Source of the DNA: Prorocentrum cordatum
Lineage: Eukaryota > Sar > Dinophyceae > Prorocentrales > Prorocentraceae
DNA length: 64,000 nucleotides
Direction of reading: 5' to 3'
NCBI GenBank assembly: GCA_963575745.1
Contig: CAUYUJ010005670.1
Span: 435,001 to 499,000 of the forward strand
Position 1 is the stretch's first letter. Each line of letters starts with the position of its first letter. Shown piece after piece: positions 47,560 to 58,042 of this stretch. The notes below the pieces were generated by a model that saw only the letters and a program-made list of their open reading frames with translations, ran no database searches and was not told the DNA's origin. The translations under genes were made by a program, and so were the position numbers.

Positions 47560-48215
47560 CAACATCCCTTTTTTCAAGTCCGAAGAAGGACCCCCTCTCC
47601 GTGAAACTGTTTGACAATTTAACCCTTGCGATCATGAGCTTCGAAGAGTTGCAACGCGACACGTCAAGTTTGAGCACAGAGCCGTCATGGACCCGTGCAG
47701 CGCTGCGCGCGTTGAGGCTTCGGGCCGTAATCAAACTTGACGGAATCAAAGGCGAGAGCTCCATGTTGCGTTGGGAACTAAAGGTCAATCTGGCTAAACC
47801 TGGCGTTGAACATCGAACGCGCTGAAGCGCGAGCCCCATTTTCAAGATGCTCAGTTCTTGAAGCTCTGGGAGCTTGAAACGACTGTTCGCGGCGCTCAGA
47901 CGAGAGCCCTACTCTGAAAAGGAACCAGCCCCCATGAATGAAGATGGCGTACACGTTCTTAACAACCAGAGTGCGCACGACAATGAGGAGAGCGCACCGT
48001 TTCGAAAACGGCCTCGCCTCCACCCTCGAAAGCGTTGCTCACCTCAAGCATGCGTACAACGCTGAGGCGAGAGGCGCCTCTCGGAGAGGACCCGACCTCC
48101 ATCTCCGAAACTGCTGCAGGCTCCAGGAGAAGAGAGGTGCGGGCGGCGCCGAAGCGAAACCCGCATTCTGAAACAGGGCCGCCCTCCGTCCGTGGAGCTG
48201 CTGCAGAGTTCCAAC
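47560..48215 (+). repeat. Degenerate ~90-100-bp tandem repeat R4
   Basis: Diverged units with blocks CGCGGCGCTCAGACGAGAGC, CTGAAAAGGAACC, a CATC/CTTGAAGCTG block and GTTGCAAC-type spacers. Comparable units occur inverted at 49590-49840 and 50690-50800, and direct at 59410-59740. The conserved words are CGCGGCGCTAARGCGARA and TTTGAAAAGGAACC. Confidence 0.65.
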
Positions 48216-48234
48216 TGCAGGACCATAGTTCGGG

Positions 48235-48430
48235 TCGCACAGAAGCATACCAGTGCTGTGTGGTCTCCTTGGAGGCGCGCGTCCGACCCGAACATCTAGT
48301 AGACCCATCTTGTAGTGGATCCTTCTCGAGCGGTGTGGCCAGAAAGCGCCCGCCGCGACACGTATACTATAAGATTTCTCGGTGCGCGTGTCGCCGCTGG
48401 GGGGGCGACGCACGTATAGTATAAGTGTGT
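48235..48430. repeat. Dispersed module R2, copy 2, with terminal hairpin
   Basis: ACCAGTGCTGTGTGGTCTCC, GGAGGCGCGCGTCCGACCCG, then AAAGCGCCCGCCGCG, TTCTCGGTGCGCGTGTCGCC and GGGCGACGCACG. The last two blocks pair as a hairpin. CGTATACTATAAG and CGTATAGTATAAG flank the hairpin. Confidence 0.7.
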
Positions 48431-48459
48431 TGGGGTGACACCGATAATTGGTGCGGAAG

Positions 48460-48520
48460 TCTGAAGCGAAAATCAGGTCGGCCCTACCGACACGTCTGCG
48501 GGTGCGATGGGAGGAGTTGT
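48460..48520 (+). repeat. Conserved block Q, copy 1
   Basis: GGAAGTCTGAAGCGAAAATC ... CCCTACCGACACGTCTGCGG. It reads KSEAK in one frame. Other copies are at 48745-48815, 49505-49595 (inverted) and 59730-59830. Confidence 0.65.
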
Positions 48521-48744
48521 TTTTTAAGAAAGAGGATGGAGGAGGACGACGTGGCGACGCACGACGCCAAGGCGAGAATCACAGTTCGCAAACGCCCCCC
48601 TTGTATCCGTGCAACTGTTACAACATTTTGACACGAATTCGCGCTGCGCTAAATCAAGAGCCATCATGTGAAAAAGACGACCCCCTTCCATCAATGAAGC
48701 TGTTACAAGTCTCAAGCTTCACTCAGGACCTGCATTGAATTGCG

Positions 48745-48815
48745 AAAAGTCTCAGGTGAAACGCCCAGCCCACCCTACCGACACGTCAGGGAGCGCGCCA
48801 TGGAGGAGCTATGAA
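48745..48815 (+). repeat. Conserved block Q, copy 2
   Basis: AAAAGTCTCAGGTGAAACGC then CCACCCTACCGACACGTC. It reads KSQVKR in one frame, then PTDTSGSAMEEL. Confidence 0.7.
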
Positions 48816-48834
48816 TAAGTAAAAGGAGGTGGGG

Positions 48835-48905
48835 GAGGAGGAGGAGGAGGAGGAGGAGGAGGAGGAGGAGGAGGAGGAGGAGGGGGAGGAGGAGGGGGGA
48901 GGAGG
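48835..48905. repeat. (GGA)n tract
   Basis: GGA triplets directly downstream of block Q copy 2; a second GGA tract is at 49085-49170. Confidence 0.9.
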
Positions 48906-49364
48906 GGCAAGTATCTTGGCCCGAATGTTGTCCCATCTCCGCCCCTGCTTCAGCAGCGAATGGCATGCCCCAAGAGATGCTCAAGTAGTCAGCCCGGTAC
49001 CAGGCGATGAGTGCAAAACTATACTCGTGATCGCTTCCACTATTGAGCTGCAAGCCTGCCTTTCGAACGTGGCTGCATAAAGAAGGCATGAGGAGGAGGA
49101 AGAGGAGGAGGAGGAGGAGGAGGAGGAGGAGGAGGGGGAGGAGGAGGGGGAGGAGGAGGACGAGGAGGAAGCACATTCCCCCGCGCACACTGGCGCCCCA
49201 TCTCAGGCCTCTCTCCGCCAAAACCCCCTGGGCGCCCGCCCCGCGGCACCACGTCGCGACCTGGACCGCGAACTGGACACCCGCCAGCCCCCCCCCCACC
49301 ATCTGGAGGGCGAGCGGCCTTCCTCACTCCGTCCACCTCGTGCATCCTCCTCTCCCATCCGCCT
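48906..49364. other. Intergenic between GGA and CCT tracts
   Basis: 48945-49080 is unique and non-repetitive. GGA at 49085-49170. GC-rich C-run sequence to 49364. No exon supported. Confidence 0.5.
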
Positions 49365-49500
49365 CCCCCTCCTCCTCTTCCTCCTCCTCCTCCTACTCTC
49401 CTCCTCCTCCTCCTCCTCCTCCTCCTCCTCCTCCTTCTCCTCCTCCTCCTCCCCCTCCTCCTCCTCCTCCTGTTCCTCCCTGTTCCCCCTCCTCCTGCGC
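49365..49500. repeat. (CCT)n tract
   Basis: CCT triplets; together with the GGA tract at 49085-49170 it forms an imperfect long inverted pair around about 49265. Confidence 0.9.
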
Positions 49501-49504
49501 AATA

Positions 49505-49595
49505 CATTTCCTGATGAATAGTTCATCCCTGTCGCACCCCCAGACTTGTCAGCAGGGCATGCTAGGCGTTTCGCCTGAGACTTCCTCACCACTTA
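49505..49595 (-). repeat. Conserved block Q, copy 3 (inverted)
   Basis: On the minus strand it reads GAAGTCTCAGGCGAAACGCC then GCGACAGGGATGAACTAT, equivalent to KSQAKRLACPADKSGGATG. It lies next to inverted R4 units (49596-49840), preserving the R4-Q order seen in the direct copies. Confidence 0.75.
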
Positions 49596-49840
49596 TGATG
49601 CTGAAATCGACCACCTACAACAACTTCAAGGACGGATGGATGCCCGTTTTCAATATTTGGCTCTCGCCGATGCGCCGCAGAGGGAGTGCGGTTCATTGTC
49701 AAAGTGTGGTTCTTGCCGTCGCGTCGCGCACATTCATTCGTCTCCAGCGTGCAGCAGTGAAACAGTTTCTGAGGTGGTGGGCGGCTCCTTTTCAAAATGT
49801 GTTTCGTGCCTTAGCGCCGCGCATATGCCGTGACGCGCGA
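49596..49840 (-). repeat. R4 repeat units, inverted
   Basis: About three diverged units, with TTAGCGCCGCGCATATGC and CTCCTTTTCAAAATGTGTTTC on the plus strand. They end where reverse-transcriptase homology begins. Confidence 0.65.
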
Positions 49841-50520
49841 TATCCTTTACGCCGACGATACACTTCTACTTTGGCGTCACAATCAAAATATGGAAGATAT
49901 GCTCTTGGCCGTTATTACAGAAGGTAAGAAATACGGCTTGGAACTGAACTGGGACAAAACTTTACAAATGCAAATGTCAACACACAACGTAATATCACGA
50001 CCAGACGGGGGCGCAATCAAGTCCGTCCGCGAAGCTGTTTACCTAGGAAGACTGATTACCTGCGACGGGAAAGTTGCCACGGAACTGACGCGGAGACTAG
50101 GAGAATGTACAAAGATGTTCAAGCAGTTGGATAAGCTCTGGAGCCACGCCTCGATTGGAAAACGGCGAAAGCACAGTATTTACACAAGCTGTGTGGTGAG
50201 CAAGCTGCTCTACTCATTGGACTCAGTTTGGTTACTGAAAGCAGACAGGGCGCGCCTTGATGCTTTCCACTGCAGGTGTCTACGACGCATTGTCGGCGTA
50301 CCTCCTTCGTTCATCTCGAGAGTTAGCAACGCAGACATTCTGAAGAGAGCTGGCGCGAAACCTCTGTCGGATGTTCTTCTGGACAGGCAGGAGAAGGCGT
50401 ACCTCAAGATTTCCAGAAGTGGGCATCCCTCCTTGGTGCGACAAGTTGTATGCGAGCCAGATGGGTCACCAAAGTGTTGGGCGCTACATCGACGACGAGG
50501 CCGGCCTCGACAGCCAGTGG
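49830..50520 (+). pseudogene. Non-LTR retrotransposon reverse transcriptase, 5'-truncated
   Basis: The open frame starts at the catalytic box (RDILYADDTLLLWRH) and continues with YGLELNWDKTLQM, VYLGRLITCDG, the thumb region and a C-terminal part (LLYSLDSVWLLKADRARLDA, CRCLRRIVGVPPSFISRVSN) ending in a basic RRRGRPRQ motif near 50500. After that the frame carries unrelated repeat-derived sequence to 50870. Everything before YADD (fingers and most of the palm) and any endonuclease are missing, so the copy is dead. 5' truncation is normal for target-primed insertion. The YADD-to-RRRGRPRQ organisation is the one I associate with dinoflagellate LINE-like elements. It is flanked on both sides by inverted R4 units. 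Confidence 0.88.
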
Positions 50521-51264
50521 GCTTCTTCAGTGTACGGTCTGAGGCAATCTCGCCTTCCTCCCTCCCCTCCCCCTTCCTTAGTTTTGCAGCACTCATTGTA
50601 CACTTTCAGTTCATGTTTTCCGTTCGGTTGCCAACGTCGCAACCAGAGTTTGCCAACGCGTCCCACCGGATGCACGGCCGAGCGAGCGAGCGAGCCTTAG
50701 CGCCGCGCGCATTCGTCGTACAATACTGCAGTAGTTTCAAAGATAGAGGGCGGGTCCTTTCAAAAGATGGTTCTCGTCTCAGCGCAACGCACCGTCGTCA
50801 TAACATTTGGCAACGGTTTGATTGGTTCGTATGGTTGGATTTCCAGGAACGTTGCTCTGGCACGACTTAGGACTGTCAGGACGGAGCCGTCACGTTGATT
50901 CGCGGTGCCGAAGTCCCAGCAATGGTAGTCTGGCGGGCATGCAGATTGTCCAGACGCAACAGCCATGTTGATTTAGGGAGTTCAAGTCCCAAGAACAATG
51001 TTCTAACACGGTTGAAGGTTCTCAGACGGATTTCTTCCGATGGGGCACTTTCCGTAACATCATCGATGCGTCTTGGGCTTACACGGGTCATACAATCAGA
51101 AGGCATGATAAGGATGCACGGTAAGGATGCAAGGGCCTTGGAAAGCCATGGGTATCCTGAGGGGCTGGACAGCGAAAGCTGCCAAGGATGGGCCGACGGG
51201 GCAATGATGCAAAGGTAACCCTGGAAAGTCGCTCATCCTTACAATGCGTTTTGACTTTCATCTT
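50521..51264. other. Repeat-derived region with R4 and R3 copies
   Basis: R4 unit (inverted) at 50690-50800. Two ~80-bp related units at 50880-51010 share GTTGATT and TTCAAGTCCCAAGAACAATG-like words. R3 copy 2 at 51105-51262 ends TGGAAAGTCGCTCATCC and abuts MITE-A. Confidence 0.55.
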
Positions 51265-51413
51265 AAGTCGGGCGTGTCCCTCTTCAGGGGGATTTTGGAA
51301 AAAAAAACAATAAAAATACTCAAAAATACCCCCAAATGGTAAAAAATAGTCAAATGTTCGTCCCCTGACTAGTTTTTGAATATTCCTCCTGTAGAAGGAC
51401 AGGCCCAACTTAA
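51265..51413. mobile_element. MITE-A copy (149 bp)
   Basis: Left AAGTCGGGCGTGTCCCTCTT then CAGGGGGATTTTGG; right GAATATTCCTCCTGTAGAAG then GGCCCAACTTAA. The interior is AATACTCAAAAATA-type. Flanks share only CTTT, so the duplication is unclear. Confidence 0.85.
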
Positions 51414-51498
51414 CTTTAAAGACTTGAATCATCCTCCTCCTCCTCCTCGGCGCCAGGCGGGGGGCAAGGCCGCACAGGCACACTCAATACTCGGACAC

Positions 51499-51582
51499 CG
51501 TCCACGCGGGCAGCCAGCCAATGAGCAGCGCGAGCCCGCAGGCGTCCAGCAGGCAGACGACGAAAAAGAACAGGGGAAGGTT
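51499..51582 (-). CDS. Possible membrane-spanning exon (isolated)
   Basis: 28 in-phase codons, LPLFFFVVCLLDACGLALLI then GWLPAWT, between a GCGCAG acceptor and a GT donor. The segment is long and hydrophobic enough for a membrane helix, in an area otherwise made of repeats, and points the same way as the C2-like gene downstream. The AG|G signature common at the other junctions is absent and no partner exon could be phased, so this may be part of that gene or a chance frame. Confidence 0.3.
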
Positions 51583-51924
51583 CTGCGCGGGCGCCGAGAG
51601 GAGGAGGGGGAGGATAGAGAAGCAACAAACTGAACACACCGAACAACTCGGAGCTACCAACATGTATGCGCACGCTGTTTTTTAGTTGAATCGTTTTGTT
51701 TTCATTCGTACCATTGGTTGTCTTGTTCGTCTCCTTGTGCTTCGATAAACATATATATATATACACAAATATACAAATATAAATCGGAGGTAAGAGGGTG
51801 AGATCGAAGTGGAACGCAGAGCCCCCCTACCGGGCCGGGAAATCGGTTTCGGTTTCGTGTTCGCGCGTGCCGTGCGTGCGGGCGAGGCGAAGTTGCGTGG
51901 GCGGGCGAAAAGAAAGTCTGCTCC
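51583..51924. other. Intergenic
   Basis: Unique, with an ATATATATATA block at about 51751-51761. No gene seen beyond the putative exon at its left edge. Confidence 0.5.
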
Positions 51925-52083
51925 GGCTGAGGCGCGGCCGGACCAAATGATTCCTTTCCGGGAACCGGTGGCCCGCGGTGTCCCGCCGGTGTCCCGCCTC
52001 CAGCTGAGGCGCGGCCGGACCAAATGATTCCTTTCTGGGGGCCGGTGGCCCGCGGTGTCCCGCCGGTGTCCCGTCGGTGTCCC
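51925..52083. repeat. Two direct copies of a ~77-bp unit
   Basis: Each contains CTGAGGCGCGGCCGGACCAA, then ATGATTCCTTTC and GGTGGCCCGCGGTGTCCCG, followed by GGTGTCCCG repeats that lead into the GAT array. Confidence 0.9.
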
Positions 52084-53159
<1,076 letters not shown>

Positions 53160-53160
<1 letters not shown>

Positions 53161-53375
53161 ATCGATTGTAAGATCGATTGTGATACCAAATGTGAGATCG
53201 ATTGTGAAATCGATAGTGCGATCGATAATGCGATCGATAGTGAGATCCATTGTGAGATCGATTGTGAGATCGATCGAATGGAATAGATCGAGTGAGATCG
53301 ATTGTGAGATCGATCGAGTGAGATCGATCGAGCGAGACCGATAGTGATATCGATAGTGAGACCGATCGAGTGAGA
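53160..53375. repeat. GAGATCGATTGT 12-bp tandem array
   Basis: About 18 units of 12 bases, rich in ATCGAT palindromes, then TCGAGTGAGATCGATCGAG variants. AT-balanced, unlike its surroundings. Confidence 0.95.
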
Positions 53376-53424
53376 CGTTGGTTCCTCTCCCCCCCGAACC
53401 TCCTTATCACCCGAAGGGTGGTCG

Positions 53425-53463
53425 TATAGGACACACACACACACACATATATAAGAGAGAGAT

Positions 53464-53497
<34 letters not shown>

Positions 53498-53555
53498 AAA
53501 GAGAGAGTGAGAGAGAGGATGGATAGGGGGAAGAGAGAGAGAGAGAAGCGAAAGG
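53425..53555. repeat. (CA)n then (GA)n microsatellites
   Basis: CACACACACACACACATA followed by GAGAGA-rich sequence. Confidence 0.9.
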
Positions 53556-54164
53556 GGCAAACCTGAGTTGGATCGAGTCGCGAACTCGGATTGGCATGGG
53601 AACGGATCGGGCCGCGCCTGAATCGCCGCCGATCGGATCGGAACCTCATCGCTGATCGGGCTCGCCCCCCCGCAGACTAGAGAGGGACTCGCTGCGCGTG
53701 AGAGAAACCCGAAACTGGGATAAAGATGCGGGGATCGGACCGCGAGCGGCCCCAGGAGGTCGAGGGATCGAGGCTGGACGTTTAAGACGCCGTTTCGACC
53801 GAGGGCATCTGGCGGCCTCTCCGGGCGACCGCATGAGGTGGAGGCGGCCGGGAGTCTGAACTGGCTGGGTCCCCAGAAAATCAGCCAGGAAGGGGGATGA
53901 GGCCAAACCCGCTCAACGGAGGAGGAGGAGGAGGCGGAGGAGGAGGCCGAGGAGGAGGAGGAGGCCGAGGAGGAGGAAGAGGTGGAGGAGGTGGAGGAGG
54001 AGGAGGAGGAGGAGGGCTCCACCCTTGGGGCGACGAACTGTGGTCAGGCCCGTGCTCGGACCCTTCCAACCCATCTGGGGCCACCTCCGACCCGTAGACC
54101 AGAGGCCTCAAAGAGGCCTCCTTCGGGGATGGACGGAAGCCCCTTTTGGCACAACGTGGCAAAG
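53556..54164. other. Intergenic with GGA tract
   Basis: GC-rich unique to 53905, GGA/GGC tract at 53915-54015, then unique. No exon recognised. Confidence 0.55.
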
Positions 54165-54275
54165 TGAAGACGACCTCGGGCCCAGACCTGGAGGGCGCAC
54201 GCCTGGGAAATGACAGCCGCGGCGCCCTCTCGAGAACCGAAAACTGACAATTCACTAATCGACGTGTCAGGGTGG
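54165..54275. repeat. Dispersed repeat R1, copy 3 (right half)
   Basis: GGCGCCCTCTCGAGAACCGA then AATTCACTAATCGACGTGTC, matching the right end of copies 1 and 2. Confidence 0.75.
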
Positions 54276-54300
54276 GGGTGTTGGCCCCCCCCCTGTCCTC

Positions 54301-54352
54301 GAGGCCAGGGGATTGTGGAGTATGCGGTTGCCACACCCCGTGTATCGAAATG
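54301..54352. repeat. Inverted partner of 56842-56890
   Basis: GGGGATTGTGGAGTATGCGG then TTGCCACACC; the reverse complement occurs at 56842-56890 with three mismatches. The pair encloses both large foldback structures. Confidence 0.8.
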
Positions 54353-54674
54353 TCGCACTCTCGCCGCGGCGCCGCGCGCATTTTTTCAAAAATGACGCTC
54401 TCGCCTCGGCGCCGCGCACATTTTTGGTTTACTGTTTTGAATGTGTGTGTGGGAGGAGGACGAGGGAGTAGGAGGGGCCGACTTTTTTCATCACATGACC
54501 GTTCGCTGCATGAGCTCGCCTGGGGATTCTTCTTCTCCAACATTAGTTCAAGGTCAGCAAAAAAAACCTGCAGTTAATGTTGTTCTTATTGTCACTATAA
54601 TAATTCCTAGGGCTTCGCCTTCTACGCTGGCAGAGACATCTCGCTAGCACTGACATCTCTAACGCCCGACGATG

Positions 54675-55995
54675 CTGGGCCCGACTTGCTTTCCAAAGGA
54701 TTCCTGCTGTGAGGCGTTCCAATAGAATCCCTTTGTTGCGCTTTCCAAAGGATTCCTTGTGTGAGGCTTTCCAATAGGATCCCTTTGTAGTGCTTTCCAA
54801 ACGATTCCCTTTATGAGGCTTTCCAAAATATCCCCTTGGTGATGCAGAGGAGGCGGAGGAGGATGAGGAGGAGAAGATATATAGAGAGAGAGAGACAGAG
54901 AGAAAGAGAGAGAGAGAGAGCGAGAGAGAGAGAGAGAAAGAGAGAACGAAAAAGAGTGGAGGAGGATGAAGAGGAGGAAGAGATAAGTATGATCATGTGG
55001 GTGGGGGGGCGACCATTTAGCTCGCCCCCCCCCACACATGATCATACATATCTCCTCCTCCTCCTCCTCCTCCTCCTCATCCTCCTCCACTCTTCTTCGT
55101 TCTCTCTCTCTCTCGCTCGCCCTCTCTCTCTCTCTCTCTTTCTCTCTCTACCTCGTCTCCTCCTCGTCCTTCTCCTCCTCCTCCTCCTCCTTCTCCTCCT
55201 CCGCCTCTGCATCTCAATGGATCACATGGGAAAGCCTCACAAAAAGAATCCTTTGGAACGCACCACAAGGTGATTCGATTGGAAAGCCTCATCAAGGGAA
55301 TCCTTTGGAAAGCACTACAAAGGGATTGTATTGGAAAGCCTCACAATCGGAACCCTTTGGGAAGCACCACAAGGGGATTCTATTGGAAAGCCTCACAAAA
55401 GGAATCCTGTGGAAAGCACAGAAAGGGATTCGATTGGAAAGCCCCACAACAAGGAATCCTTTTAAAAGCACCACAAAGAGATTCTATGTGAAAGCCTCAC
55501 AGAAGGAACCCTTTGGAAAGCACAAGAAGGGGATGATATTGGAAAACCTCGCAAAAAGGGGAATAGGTTGGAAAGCCTGACAAAGGGATTCGATTGGAAA
55601 GCCTTACACAGGGAATCGATTGGAAAGCCTCACAAAAAGAATCCTCTGGAAAGCACCACAGAGGGATCCTATTGGAAAGCCTCACAAAAGGAATCCGCTG
55701 GAAAGCACCACAAAGGGATTATATTGGAAAGCCTCGCAAAAGGAATCCTTTGGAAAGCACCGCAAAGGGATCCGATGGGAAAGCCTCATAAAGGGAATCC
55801 TTTGGAAAGCACTGCGAAGGGATTTTATTGGAAAGCCTCACAGTAGGAATCATTTGGGAAGCACCACGCAAGGAATCCTTTGGAAAGCATCACAAAATGA
55901 TTCTATGGGAAAACATCACAAAAGGAACCCTTTGGAAAGCACCCTAAAGGAATTCGATTGGAAAGCCTCACAAAAGGAATCCTTTGGAAAGAATC
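54675..55995. repeat. Large foldback built of 26-bp repeats
   Basis: Left arm 54685-54845 and the beginning of the right arm (55225 on) carry the same repeat in opposite orientation (GGAATCCTTTGGAAAGC). Between them, GGA/GA tracts (54845-54960) are mirrored by CTC/CCT tracts (55050-55205). The centre is a near-perfect palindrome of TATGATCATGTGGG / CCCACACATGATCATA at about 54988-55048. The right arm extends to 55990 as about 29 units of 26 bases alternating GGATTC(T)ATTGGAAAGCC- and GGAATCCTTTGGAAAGCAC-types. All three frames stay open because of the repeat; it is not taken as a gene. Confidence 0.92.
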
Positions 55996-56004
55996 CTTTG
56001 GACA

Positions 56005-56610
56005 GCATCACGGCCAGGCGTTGTTTTTTGTTGGTGGTTCTGGTCTGGGGGGCTCACAAAACCTGGCCAGGCGTTGTTTTTTTCTGGTCGTTCTGGTCTG
56101 GGAGCTCGCAAAACCTGGCCAGGCGTTGGTTTTTCTGGTTGTCCTGGTCTGAGGGCTCACAGAACCTGGCCAGGCGTTGGTTGTTATGTTTTTTCTTGTC
56201 TGGGAGCCCGCAAAACCTGGCCAGGCTTTGAATTTTATGGTTTTTCTTGTCTGAGGGCTCAGAAAACATGGCCAGGCGTTGGTTTGTTTGTAGTTTGTTC
56301 TAGTCTGACGGCAGTAGTTCGCAAGCCCCCAACCTCCAGGCCAGGTTTTGCGGGCTCCCAGACCCAAAAAAAACAAACAACAACAAAAAAAAACGTCTGG
56401 GCTCCCAGACCAGAAAAAAAACAAACAAAAACAACGCCTGGCCAGGTTTTCTGAGCTCCCAAACCAGAAAAACCAGAAAAACCAACGACTGGCCAGGTTT
56501 TCTGAGCTCCCAGACCAAAAAAAAAAAAACGCCTGGCAAGTATTTCTGAGCTCCCAAACCAGAAAAACCAGAAAAACCAACGCCTGGCCAAGTTTCCTAA
56601 GCCCCCAGGA
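56005..56610. repeat. Second foldback, ~50-60-bp units
   Basis: Left half: about five units with AAACCTGGCCAGGCGTTG and TTCTGGTCTGGGAGCTC. Right half: the reverse complements (GAGCTCCCAGACCAGAA, CGCCTGGCCAGGTTTT). The centre is near 56310. It starts where the 26-bp array ends. Confidence 0.92.
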
Positions 56611-56658
56611 GGAGGAGGAGCGGGAGAAGGAGGAGGACGAGAGAGAGAGAGAGACAGC

Positions 56659-56696
<38 letters not shown>

Positions 56697-56841
56697 AGAG
56701 AGACAGAGACTGAGAGAAAGAGGGATAACGGAGAAAGGGTGGGGCACCGAGATCGAAGGAGGGAGAACAAAGGATGGTCTTGGGCAAACCACCAGGGCTG
56801 TGGGAGAAAGAGATAGAGAGAGGGAGAGAGAGAAAGAGAGT
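56611..56841. repeat. GA-rich purine tract
   Basis: GGA then (GA)n with short interruptions; resembles the purine spacer inside the first foldback. Confidence 0.85.
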
Positions 56842-57134
56842 CGATACACGGAGTGTGGCAACCGCATGCTCCACAATCCCCTGTCCTCGAAAAATCAATC
56901 CCCGGACCCTCCAGGGCCATCTCGGGCCCATCGACCAGAGGCCTCATAGATGGGAGGCCCAGATATACGGGGTCAACTCTGGAGGCATCCGGAGACCCTC
57001 GCAGAGGCGCACCGCCGCGGCAACAGCGGGAGCAGGAGCATCATGAGCGGCAGCAGGAATGGGATGCAGAGGAGGAGAAATAGGAGGAAGAGGATGAGGA
57101 GAAGGAGGAGGAGCAGGAGAAACGGGGGGGAGGA

Positions 57135-57245
57135 GAGGAGGAGGAGGAGGAGGAGGAGGAGGAGGAGGAGGAGGAGGAGGAGGAGGAGGAGGGGCAGGAG
57201 GAGGAGGAGGAGGAGGCGGAGGAGGAGGAGGAGGGGAAGGAGGAG
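57135..57245. repeat. (GGA)n tract
   Basis: GGA triplets; 57246-57360 is unique GC-rich sequence up to MITE-B. Confidence 0.95.
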
Positions 57246-57360
57246 GGATCGCAGAAACAGAGGCAGCCCTGCCTCGTGTCCAGCGGGGAGCCCCCTCCCG
57301 CCGCCTCCGGAGCGAAGGCTCGGCCAACGTGGCCACCTGCACCGCTCCTCCCGAGGAGAA

Positions 57361-57594
57361 TTGAGCAGGGACCGACCGTCCCGGCGTCTCTATAGGCATA
57401 CCACGACATTTTCGTAGAACCAAGAAATGTTCTAAGAACAAAAACAAATGTTCTTAGAACGTAAGCCCGATGTGTTGAAACAAGACAGGCTCAGCCAGAA
57501 ATGGTCTGAGAACATCTCGCGCGGACCACAAAAGGCTCTTAGAGCATTATTTGGTAGGCCTATAGGCGAGCTAGGACGCTTCGCCACTGCTTGA
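57361..57594. mobile_element. MITE-B copy 3 (234 bp) with perfect 5-bp duplication
   Basis: TTGAGCAGGGACCGACCGTC at the left, CGCTTCGCCACTGCTTGA at the right, same interior as the other copies. GAGAA on both sides (57356-57360, 57595-57599). Confidence 0.9.
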
Positions 57595-57882
57595 GAGAAA
57601 AAGGAGGCGGAGGAAGAGCTCAAGACGCGCTCCGGAACGCTCTGAAAGCGTTCCGGAACGCTCTGGGACGGATTTATCCTCGTCCTGGTCCCATCCGAGA
57701 GCTCGCCAGGGAGAGGGCTTGCCAAATTCCCTCGCCGCCAAGGACCGCTGTCGGGTAGGGCGTGCTCACGGCTTGCGATGACGTCAGTGGAGGGCGCCGG
57801 TACGGTCGGACCTAGGACAGAAGAGCATCCTTCAAGAACACGAGACCCTCCGCCGGTCAAGACAAACAGAAAATCTAAGGTT
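57595..57882. other. Intergenic, no gene seen
   Basis: Contains the direct repeat GAACGCTCTG(A/G)(A/G)A at 57637 and 57656. Otherwise unique. Confidence 0.5.
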
Positions 57883-58042
57883 AAATCTGGCCTGTCCTCC
57901 TACAGGGGGATTTTGGGCGAAAAATAAAACATAGTCAAGAAATACACCAAAATAATCAAGAGTAGTTAAAAAATCGTCCCCTGACTATTTTGTGACTTTT
58001 TTTTTTGAATATTCCTCCTGTAGGGGGACAAGCCCGATTTGA
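57883..58042. mobile_element. MITE-A copy (160 bp)
   Basis: AAATCTGGCCTGTCCTCCT then ACAGGGGGATTTTGGGCG; right GAATATTCCTCCTGTAGGGG then AAGCCCGATTTGA. Flanks ATCTAAGGTT and ATATAAGCGT match at 7 of 10 positions. Confidence 0.85.

Noticed and set aside
55038-56454. Repeat protein with KESFGKHHKG-type units over the 26-bp array
   Set aside because: All three frames are open by repetition, the opposite arm is inverted, and there is no start context, non-repeat domain or splice support.
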